DNA from: Pseudomonadota bacterium
GTDB lineage: Bacteria; Pseudomonadota; Alphaproteobacteria; UBA2136; JAPKEQ01
Length of the DNA: 64,000 bases
Direction: 5' to 3'
Assembly: GCA_036141575.1 (NCBI GenBank)
Contig: JAYZXF010000001.1
Location: forward strand, 124,001 to 188,000
Both the position numbers and the translations under genes were made by a program. Below the pieces are notes generated by a model that saw only the letters and a program-made list of their open reading frames with translations, was not told the origin of the DNA and searched no databases. Positions within the stretch are counted from its first letter, which is position 1; every line of letters begins with the position of its first letter. This document shows, in pieces, positions 30,860 through 37,910 of this stretch.

Positions 30860-31957
30860 ATGAGTCAGAAAATTAAATCGACGTTGGTTCTTGGTCTAGG
30901 TAAAGTTGGTAATCTTGTGGGGACGCTTCTTCATAATAGCGGTTTTGAAGTGACAGGTATGGACGCTGTCAGCCGTGATCTTTCTTTTAACACTATCGTT
31001 GGTGATGTAACAAACAAAGCTGATTTGACAAAGCTTGTTGGTGACTTTGATGCGGTGGTTTCTTGCCTGCCTTACAACTTTAATATTGAAGTCGCTAAAG
31101 TATGTGCAGAACTTAACACACACTACTTTGACCTTACTGAAGATGTGCCAACAACAAACGCCATTATTGAAATGAGCAAAGGCGCAAACTGCTTGATGGC
31201 TCCACAGTGTGGTCTAGCACCGGGCTTTATTGGTATTGTCGGTTCTAGCCTTGCCAAAACATTTGATAGCTTGCGCTCAATTGAGTTGCGCGTTGGCGCA
31301 CTACCACAGCACCCTCGTGGTAAAATGGGTTACGCGTTTAACTGGTCAGCAGAAGGTGTTGTAAACGAATACCTGAACGATTGTGAAGTGATCCATAATG
31401 GTGAGCGCAAAATGGTGCCTCCAATGGAAGGCCTAGAAACAATTCTTATTGATGGTTTGAAGCTTGAAGCGTTCACAACATCAGGTGGCCTTGGCACAAT
31501 GTGCGAAACATACGCTGGTAAAGTTGATACGCTGAACTACAAAACAATGCGCTACCCAGGGCATTGCCACCTGATGCGTTTCTTCTTTGAAGAGCTGCAC
31601 ATGAAGGATCGTCGCGAGGAAGCAGGGGATATTCTTGTCCATGCAAAACCTCCAGTAAACGAAGACTTTGTACTTGTGCACGCAGCTGTAGAAGGCGAAA
31701 AACACGGCAAGCTAACACGTGAAGAGTTTGTGCGTTGCTACGAGCCAGAGCGTATTGGTGACAGCATGTACCGTGCAATTAGCTGGACAACAGCAGCAAG
31801 CCTATGTGCTGTGATTGAAATGGTAAGTAACGGTAGCCTGCCTGATCAAGGTTTCCTTAAGCAGGAAGATATTCCTCTAGATGCATTCTTTGAAACAAAG
31901 AACGGTGCTTACTACGCTTCTTACGAAGAAGAGAAAGTTATGTCGTACGCGGCGTAG
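30860..31957 (+). CDS. Saccharopine dehydrogenase-family protein
   Basis: 365 residues. An N-terminal Rossmann fold starts LVLGLGKVGNLVGTLLHNSG. The catalytic-domain stretches AVVSCLPYNFNIEVAKVCAE, then THYFDLTEDV, then APQCGLAPGF and FTTSGGLGTMCETYAGKVD are typical of the saccharopine/lysine-6-dehydrogenase superfamily. The likely reaction is NAD(P)-dependent and on the lysine side: saccharopine to aminoadipate semialdehyde plus glutamate, or lysine 6-dehydrogenation. An ALDH7-type aminoadipate semialdehyde dehydrogenase gene lies in the same window (51775), which supports lysine breakdown; the two are 20 kb apart. AAGGAGAAGC precedes the ATG. Confidence 0.85.
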   Translation: MSQKIKSTLVLGLGKVGNLVGTLLHNSGFEVTGMDAVSRDLSFNTIVGDVTNKADLTKLVGDFDAVVSCLPYNFNIEVAKVCAELNTHYFDLTEDVPTTNAIIEMSKGANCLMAPQCGLAPGFIGIVGSSLAKTFDSLRSIELRVGALPQHPRGKMGYAFNWSAEGVVNEYLNDCEVIHNGERKMVPPMEGLETILIDGLKLEAFTTSGGLGTMCETYAGKVDTLNYKTMRYPGHCHLMRFFFEELHMKDRREEAGDILVHAKPPVNEDFVLVHAAVEGEKHGKLTREEFVRCYEPERIGDSMYRAISWTTAASLCAVIEMVSNGSLPDQGFLKQEDIPLDAFFETKNGAYYASYEEEKVMSYAA

Positions 31958-31970
31958 AGCTTGACCTCTT

Positions 31971-31998
31971 AAAAAGCCTCCCCATTGGGAGGCTTTTT
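31971..31998 (+). terminator. Terminator
   Basis: AAAAAGCCTCCC and GGGAGGCTTTTT pair perfectly (12 bp) around CATT. Confidence 0.92.
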
Positions 31999-32065
31999 AT
32001 ATGCATAAAAAATAGGCCAAATGTAGTCCTGTTTAGCTTGCACTTTATTGCTTAAAGGCGTAAAA

Positions 32066-32213
32066 ATAAAACTGTTAACTTATGCGCTGCATGGTTCTGC
32101 AAATTAGTTTTTGCTCCGCTTCCGCTACTCAGGTACTTTAAGTACATTGTGTTGCGGTTCTCTCAAAAACATAATTTTCGAATGCCATGCAACACGCAAT
32201 TAAACAGTTTTAT
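32066..32213. repeat. Foldback element with long imperfect inverted repeats, 148 bp
   Basis: The left arm from 32066 (ATAAAACTGTT, then GCGCTGCATGG, then TTAGTTTTTGCTC) is complementary over about 55 bases, with small gaps, to the right arm ending at 32213 (CAAAAACATAA, then GCCATGCAACACGC, then AACAGTTTTAT). The centre has GTACTTTAAGTAC. It is non-coding and directly upstream of mrp. Confidence 0.7.
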
Positions 32214-32237
32214 AGTAAGAAAAAGAATTGAAATCTT

Positions 32238-33053
32238 ATGAAAATTGACGGCGTAAAATATATTATTGCAGTCGCTTCTGGTAAGGGTGGCGTTGGTAAG
32301 TCAACAACAGCTATGAACCTTGCCGTCGCACTTAACCTCCAAGGTCACAGCGTTGGTATTTTAGATGCGGATGTTTATGGTCCGTCTCAGCCTCGTATGT
32401 TGGGTGTAAAAGATCAAAAACCTGTGAGTGATGGTGAGAATATTGAACCTGTGTTGAACCATGGCGTTAAGGTGATGTCTATGGGGTTCCTTGTTGAGGA
32501 AGACGAGCCAATGGTATGGCGTGGCCCTATGGTGCAATCTGCTCTTGTGCAGATGCTTCGTCAAGTGAATTGGGCACCTCTGGATGTGCTGATTTTAGAT
32601 ATGCCTCCGGGGACAGGTGACATTCAACTCTCTATTGCCCAGCAAGCTTCTGTTGATGGTGCTGTAATTGTTTCTACGCCTCAAGATATTGCTTTAATTG
32701 ATGCGGTTAAGGGTTTGAATATGCTTAATAAGGTTGACATTCCTGTGATGGGGATTGTTGAGAATATGAGTGTGTTCTGCTGCCCGAATTGCGACCATGA
32801 AAGCCATATCTTTAGTAAAGATGGTGCGAAGAAAACTGCTGATAAGCTGGGTGTGCCCCTGCTGACGGAAGTGCCACTTGAACCAAAACTTCGTGAGCTG
32901 ACTGATGAAGGTAAGCCCGTTAATATTTATGCGCCTGATAGTGCAAGCGCAAAAGCATATACTGAACTTGCTGAGAAGGTATGGTCATACTTGAATGCGT
33001 CAGAAGAGGGCGCAAGTGGACCTGTGAAAATCGTATTTGAAGAGGCTGGATAA
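32238..33053 (+). CDS. mrp: Mrp/NBP35-family Fe-S cluster carrier ATPase, short form
   Basis: A P-loop ATPase that carries and delivers iron-sulfur clusters. It has 271 residues. The deviant Walker A is ASGKGGVGKSTT near residue 14, the family stretch DADVYGPSQPRMLG is present, and the cluster-binding pair is CPNC (in SVFCCPNCDHES). The N-terminal MIP18/DUF59 domain seen in most bacterial Mrp proteins (about 360 residues) is missing, and no in-frame upstream extension is apparent. The gene is bracketed by a 148-bp foldback and a 281-bp inverted-repeat element. The start at 32238 lies 25 bases after the foldback; the RBS is weak. Confidence 0.92.
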   Translation: MKIDGVKYIIAVASGKGGVGKSTTAMNLAVALNLQGHSVGILDADVYGPSQPRMLGVKDQKPVSDGENIEPVLNHGVKVMSMGFLVEEDEPMVWRGPMVQSALVQMLRQVNWAPLDVLILDMPPGTGDIQLSIAQQASVDGAVIVSTPQDIALIDAVKGLNMLNKVDIPVMGIVENMSVFCCPNCDHESHIFSKDGAKKTADKLGVPLLTEVPLEPKLRELTDEGKPVNIYAPDSASAKAYTELAEKVWSYLNASEEGASGPVKIVFEEAG

Positions 33054-33086
33054 TCTTGACCCGTCCTGTAGGTCGGTCATAATATA

Positions 33087-33367
33087 TGGGCTAACTTCAT
33101 AGTTATTTGATGTTAGCGCAGGACGTTTAAATTGATGAGAATTTGAATTTTGAAGAGGGAATATATTATAGTTATATGACCAATGAAAAATTTAAAAGGT
33201 CGCAATTTAAATAGCCTGCCCAGAGGGTGGCGTTTCAAATGTTACCCAAATAGGTTTCCTTAAGCTTTTGTGGGAATGCCACGAAAATTTGCGGAAACAC
33301 TATTTGATCACTTCGTTTTAAAATTTGCCACAGCCACGCTGCGTCAAATAACTATGAAGTTAGCCCA
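33087..33367. mobile_element. MITE-like element with perfect 24-bp terminal inverted repeats, 281 bp
   Basis: The ends at 33087-33110 and 33344-33367 are exact inverted copies: TGGGCTAACTTC continuing into ATAGTTATTTGA on the left, and its complement on the right. The interior has no reading frame of note and no transposase. No clear target-site duplication is visible (left flank ATATA, right flank ACCTC). It separates mrp from hflK and takes up most of a 352-base gap. It could be a non-autonomous transposon or a structured RNA locus. Confidence 0.72.
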
Positions 33368-33405
33368 ACCTCTTAAACATTTAAGAAAAAGAACAAGGAA
33401 ATAAT

Positions 33406-34569
33406 ATGTCTATTTTAAGTTCCATTATGATGAGTAAACGTGGAAACCCGTGGGGTGATTCACCTAAAGGTGGCGGTAAGCGTCCTTCTGGTGGCGGTGG
33501 GTACCGTCCGGGCGGCCCTGATATTGATGATGTTTTGCGTGAAGCTCAAAACCGTATGAAGCACATGATGGGCGGGCGTGGCGGCTCTGGTGGTGAAGGC
33601 GGCGGTAAGGTGCTTGGCCTTGTTCTTGCCGGTCTTACATTTGTATGGCTTGCCAGCGGTATTTACATTGTACAGCCTGATGAGAACGGTGTTGTTCTAC
33701 GTTTTGGTGAATACGTGAAAACGGTAACTGAGCCAGGCCCTAACTACCACCTTCCATACCCAATTGAAACTGTGATTAAGCCTAAAGTAACAACGGAAAA
33801 CATTGTTGAAGTTGGCTTTAGAGGTAGTCGTAATGTGGGTGCTGTTTTTGGTCAGCAGATGCGTCAGAGACTTCGTGATGATCAGATTGTTGATATTAAG
33901 CAAGAGTCACTCATGCTGACAGGTGATGAGAACATCGTTGACCTAGATTTTACTGTACGTTGGCGTATTGGTATCCCTGAAAACTACCTATTTAAAGTGT
34001 CTAACCCAAACAGTGCACTTAAGAACATTGCAGAGAGTGCGATGCGTGAAGTGATTGGTAAGCACCCGATTGATGATGCGCTTACTGAAAACCGTGCAAT
34101 GATTCAGGAAGAAGTTCGTTCTCTGATTCAGAGTGTGGCGGACGAATATGAAATGGGTGTGGTGATTTCTGGTGTTGAACTTCAACAGGTTAACCCACCT
34201 GCGCCAGTTATTGATGCCTTCCGTGATGTACAGGCTGCCCGTGCCGATAAAGAGCGCGCGCAGAACGAAGCCATTGGTTACGCCAATGACATTCTTCCAC
34301 GTGCACGTGGTGAAGCTGCTCAAATTTTACAAGAAGCAGAAGCTTACAAGAGTGCTCGTGTTTCTGAGGCAGAGGGTGCCGCGGCACGCTTTAGCGCTCA
34401 GTTGAAAGAGTACCGTGGTGCAAAAGAAGTAACGAAAGAGCGCCTATACCTTGAAACAATGCAAGAGGTTATGGCGAATACGCAAAAAGTTGTGATTACA
34501 GAAGGTGCGGGCGGTAACGTTCTACCATACCTACCTCTGGATCGCATGAAAGAAGGAGGGCGCCGCTAA
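33406..34569 (+). CDS. hflK: FtsH protease modulator HflK
   Basis: A membrane SPFH/band-7 protein that assembles with HflC around the FtsH protease. It has 387 residues. The N-terminal 60 residues are Gly-rich and disordered (PKGGGKRPSGGGG), and one membrane helix lies at about 68-88. The SPFH domain follows (NGVVLRFGEYVKTVTEPGPN), then a long helical tail with Ala-rich heptads (ARGEAAQILQEAEAYKSARV). AAGGAA precedes the ATG at 33406. The stop overlaps the hflC start (TAATG), so the two are translationally coupled. hflKC followed by a DegP-type protease is a common alphaproteobacterial arrangement. Confidence 0.96.
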   Translation: MSILSSIMMSKRGNPWGDSPKGGGKRPSGGGGYRPGGPDIDDVLREAQNRMKHMMGGRGGSGGEGGGKVLGLVLAGLTFVWLASGIYIVQPDENGVVLRFGEYVKTVTEPGPNYHLPYPIETVIKPKVTTENIVEVGFRGSRNVGAVFGQQMRQRLRDDQIVDIKQESLMLTGDENIVDLDFTVRWRIGIPENYLFKVSNPNSALKNIAESAMREVIGKHPIDDALTENRAMIQEEVRSLIQSVADEYEMGVVISGVELQQVNPPAPVIDAFRDVQAARADKERAQNEAIGYANDILPRARGEAAQILQEAEAYKSARVSEAEGAAARFSAQLKEYRGAKEVTKERLYLETMQEVMANTQKVVITEGAGGNVLPYLPLDRMKEGGRR

Positions 34570-35423
34570 TGAAACCTATCCATACTATTGGCCTGATTGG
34601 TCTAGCGATTGCTGTCATTATTGGTATGAATTCGCTGTTTATTGTTAAAGAAACAAACCAAGCAATGGTGTTGACTCTTGGTAAGGTTGATCGCCTTATT
34701 AGTGAGCCAGGCCTTAAGTTTAAAGTACCTTTCATTCAAAACATTGTGATGTTTGATAAGCGTATTCTTGAAACAGATGCGACACCAACTGAGTACGTAA
34801 CAAAAGATAAGAAACGTCTTCTGGTTGATAGCTTTACACGCTGGCAAATTGTAAACGCACGTAAGTTCTACGAATCTGTGCGTAACGAAAACCTAGCCCT
34901 TGAGCGTATTAACATTATTGTTAACTCTGCGATGCGCTCTTACCTTGGTCGTGAAGATCTTGTTGAGATTGTATCAGGTGACCGTGCGAAGATGATGCAA
35001 AGCATTCTTGAAAATGCACGCGTACAGGCTGAGCCTCTTGGTGTTGAAATTGTTGATGTGCGTATTAAGCGCTCTGACCTTCCTGAAGAGAACTCTCGTG
35101 CGATTTATCAACGTATGCGCGCTGAGCGTGAGAAGGAATCTAAAGAGATTCGCGCGCAGGGTGAAGAGGAAGCACAGAAGATCCGTGCAGATGCGGATAA
35201 GCAACGTACAATTCTCCTTGCAGAAGCAAACCGTGATAGTGAAAAATTACGTGGTGAAGGAGATGCGCTCTCTATTAAAATCACAGGGACTGCGTTTAAC
35301 AAGGATCCTGAATTTTACAGCTTTATGCGTTCTCTTGATGCCTACCGTGCAGGCCTAAAGGGTGAGAACACATATATGGTGCTTGATAGCGATATGAGCT
35401 TTTTCAAGCAATTTAGTAAGTAG
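34569..35423 (+). CDS. hflC: FtsH protease modulator HflC
   Basis: Partner of HflK in the membrane SPFH assembly controlling FtsH. It has 284 residues. One N-terminal helix (residues 5-25, IGLIGLAIAVIIGMNSLFIV) anchors the SPFH domain (NQAMVLTLGKVDRLISEPGL). A charged coiled helix follows (REKESKEIRAQGEEEAQKIR), and the conserved ending has PEFYSFMRSLDAYRAG. It begins on the last base of the hflK stop codon. The next gene, a periplasmic DegP-type protease, starts 40 bases later and could be in the same transcript. Confidence 0.96.
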   Translation: MKPIHTIGLIGLAIAVIIGMNSLFIVKETNQAMVLTLGKVDRLISEPGLKFKVPFIQNIVMFDKRILETDATPTEYVTKDKKRLLVDSFTRWQIVNARKFYESVRNENLALERINIIVNSAMRSYLGREDLVEIVSGDRAKMMQSILENARVQAEPLGVEIVDVRIKRSDLPEENSRAIYQRMRAEREKESKEIRAQGEEEAQKIRADADKQRTILLAEANRDSEKLRGEGDALSIKITGTAFNKDPEFYSFMRSLDAYRAGLKGENTYMVLDSDMSFFKQFSK

Positions 35424-35462
35424 TGAATTAGTAAATATAGATAAAAGAGGAGTCATAATCCC

Positions 35463-36869
35463 ATGATGAAGCAAGCTATACTTGCCCTTTCTATTGTACT
35501 TGTAAGCTCAACTGCGCATGCTATGCCAAAGAGTTTTGCACCACTGATTGAAAAGTACCAAAATACAGTTGTAAACATTTCAACAAAAACAGCGCCTAAG
35601 CCTGTTGAGGCAAAGAGTCTGCCGGAGATTCCACCTGAGCTTAAAGGGACACCTTTTGAACACTTCTTTGGAGGTATGCCGGGTATGCAGCCAAAACAGC
35701 GCCGTCCACAGAGCTCTCTTGGTTCTGGTGTGATTGTTGAAAAGGATGGTCTTATCTTTACGAACTACCATGTTGTTAAAGGTGCTGACGATATTCTGGT
35801 CAAAGTTGATGGATACTCTCGTGAGTTTAAGGCAGAGCTTATTGGTTCTGACCCTAAAAACGATATTGCGCTCCTGAAAGTTGATACACAGGGTGAGGAC
35901 CTTCCTGTTGCACCACTTGGAAACAGTGACGCAATGCGTGTTGGAGACTGGGTGCTTGCCATTGGTAACCCGTTTGGTCTCGCAAGCAGTGTAACTGCGG
36001 GTATTGTAAGTGCGACTGGTCGTAACATTAACCAAGGCCCTTATGATGACTTTATCCAAACAGATGCAGCTATTAACCCGGGTAACTCAGGTGGCCCACT
36101 GTTTAACAGTGAAGGTGAAGTGATTGGTATTAATACAGCGATTCTTAGCCGTACAGGCGGCTATCAAGGGATTGGTTTTGCTGTGCCGATTAACACGGTT
36201 AAATTAATTTCTGAGCAGATTAAAGAGCATGGTCGCCCAATTCGTGGATGGCTCGGTGTGCAAATTCAAACCGTGACAACTGACCTTGCTGATGCGCTTG
36301 GCTTGGATAATCCAAAAGGTGCACTCATTGCTGAGGTTGTTGAGGGTAGCCCTGCTGAGAAGGGTGGTTTGCAGTCTGGTGATGTGATTCTAAACTTTGA
36401 CGGTGTCAGTGTTGAGAAAATGAACGATCTTCCAAAGCAGGTTGCTGAAACAGCAATTGGTAAAAATGTGAAAGTTCTTGTGCGTCGCGGTGAAAAAGAT
36501 GTGATGCTCAATATTACAATTGAAGAGCTTGACGAGCAAGATGCTCAAGAAGAGAAGACTGAAAAGGCTTCATCTGATGGCCTTCTTGGTATGACGCTGA
36601 AGCCTCTTAACTCTAAACTGAGAGAGCAACTCTCTCTTGAGAAGGATCAAAGAGGTGTTGCTGTTCTTGAAGTTGAGCGCGGTAGCATGGCAGCTCAGTC
36701 TGGTATTCGTCGTGGTGATGTGCTGGTGAAAGTTGCAGGCGATGACGTGAATGCTGTTGCTGATGTGAAAAAGGCGCTAGATGATGCAGATACAACTGCA
36801 CTGGTGCTGGTTCGCAGGGGCGGCAACAACCTGTTCCTTGCGCTTAAAGTGAAGGAAGAGGAAGAGTGA
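35463..36869 (+). CDS. degP: Periplasmic serine protease DegP/DegQ (HtrA family)
   Basis: Protease and chaperone of the envelope. It has 468 residues. The signal peptide is residues 1-20, with cleavage after AHA. The catalytic triad is H103 (TNYHVVKG), D134 (KNDIALL) and S209 (NPGNSGGP). Two PDZ domains follow, at about 265-350 and 380-465 (GDVILNFDGVSV and GDVLVKVAGDDV). All catalytic parts are intact. A good RBS (AAGAGGAG) precedes the start; ATG 35463 and ATG 35466 are both possible. The stop overlaps the miaA start, so the unit hflK-hflC-degP-miaA looks like one operon. DegP and DegQ cannot be told apart by eye. Confidence 0.95.
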   Translation: MMKQAILALSIVLVSSTAHAMPKSFAPLIEKYQNTVVNISTKTAPKPVEAKSLPEIPPELKGTPFEHFFGGMPGMQPKQRRPQSSLGSGVIVEKDGLIFTNYHVVKGADDILVKVDGYSREFKAELIGSDPKNDIALLKVDTQGEDLPVAPLGNSDAMRVGDWVLAIGNPFGLASSVTAGIVSATGRNINQGPYDDFIQTDAAINPGNSGGPLFNSEGEVIGINTAILSRTGGYQGIGFAVPINTVKLISEQIKEHGRPIRGWLGVQIQTVTTDLADALGLDNPKGALIAEVVEGSPAEKGGLQSGDVILNFDGVSVEKMNDLPKQVAETAIGKNVKVLVRRGEKDVMLNITIEELDEQDAQEEKTEKASSDGLLGMTLKPLNSKLREQLSLEKDQRGVAVLEVERGSMAAQSGIRRGDVLVKVAGDDVNAVADVKKALDDADTTALVLVRRGGNNLFLALKVKEEEE

Positions 36870-37822
36870 TCAAAACTCAAACACATAAGGGGGCGAGACG
36901 CCCCCTTATTGTTCTTTTCGGGCCTACGGCTTCTGGTAAAACATCTCTGGGTGTTGATCTCGCTAACCATGTTGGCGGTGAGGTGGTGAATATTGATAGT
37001 CGCCAGCTGTATAAAGAGATGCCAATTATTACAGCGATGCCAACTGCTGAAGAGCAAGCAGGCGCGCCGCATCACCTTTATGAAGTGCTTGAAGTGAGTG
37101 AAAAATGTGATGCTTTAAAATATGCAGAGATGGCAAAAAAGACCTGTGAGGAAATTTGGGGCCGCGGAAAGGTTCCAATTCTTCTGGGTGGTACTGGTTT
37201 TTATATTCAGTCTTTACTTGAGGGGCTTTCGCCGATTCCTGAGATTGATGAAGGTTTGATTGAGCAGTTGAATGAGCGTGAAACGGAAGCGCTTTACACT
37301 GAGCTTTCAGAAAAAGATGCTGCAGCTGCAAAGCAAATTGATGCGTTAGACCGACAAAAGATTGTACGTGCGCTTTCTGTCTTTTTAGTGACAGGGCAAA
37401 GTATTGTAGAGTGGCAAAAACTGCCAAGGGTAGGGGCACTAGAATGTGCACCTTATTATATTGCTTTAAACCCAGAACGTCAGCGTTTGATTGATCGTAT
37501 TAACTTGCGCTTTGATATTATGGTGGATGATGGTGTTGAGGCCGAGATGCGTGCTCTGTATGACAAAAAATACCCTCTGAACCTACCGGCCATGACCAGT
37601 ATTGGTGCACCTGATTTTTACGATTATTTTGATGGAAAGCTGCCTTGGAATGAGCTTGTGGAAAAGGTCTCCCAGCAAATGCGTCGCTATGCAAAACGTC
37701 AGCGTACATGGCTACGGGGAAAGTACCCGCATGACCTGATGGTCGAGAACCCACAAACAGAAAAGCAGACTGTTTTAGATGGTGCGGACACATTCCTTAA
37801 AGAGCTTTCGGCGAAATCTTAA
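36866..37822 (+). CDS. miaA: tRNA dimethylallyltransferase MiaA
   Basis: Adds the isopentenyl group to A37 of tRNAs reading UNN codons. It has 318 residues. The P-loop LFGPTASGKTSLGVDLA is at about 17-33. It is followed by NIDSRQLYKEMPIITAMPTA, the acceptor stretch PILLGGTGFYIQSLLEGLSP and the C-terminal QMRRYAKRQRTWLRGK that contacts the anticodon loop. The GTG start at 36866 overlaps the degP stop by four bases (GTGA). No other start in a sensible position exists. The following gene, sucA, has its own promoter. Confidence 0.96.
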   Translation: MIKTQTHKGARRPLIVLFGPTASGKTSLGVDLANHVGGEVVNIDSRQLYKEMPIITAMPTAEEQAGAPHHLYEVLEVSEKCDALKYAEMAKKTCEEIWGRGKVPILLGGTGFYIQSLLEGLSPIPEIDEGLIEQLNERETEALYTELSEKDAAAAKQIDALDRQKIVRALSVFLVTGQSIVEWQKLPRVGALECAPYYIALNPERQRLIDRINLRFDIMVDDGVEAEMRALYDKKYPLNLPAMTSIGAPDFYDYFDGKLPWNELVEKVSQQMRRYAKRQRTWLRGKYPHDLMVENPQTEKQTVLDGADTFLKELSAKS

Positions 37823-37840
37823 ATTTCATGCCCCTTAAAC

Positions 37841-37869
37841 TTGTTTAACGTCGCGGCGCCTGTTAGAAT
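37841..37869 (+). promoter_or_regulatory. Promoter of the suc operon
   Basis: TTGTTT (37841-37846), a 17-base spacer and TAGAAT (37864-37869), about 42 bases before the sucA start. Confidence 0.5.
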
Positions 37870-37910
37870 AAGCGCTGTCTAGACAATAACAAAAAATAAA
37901 GGCATGCGCT

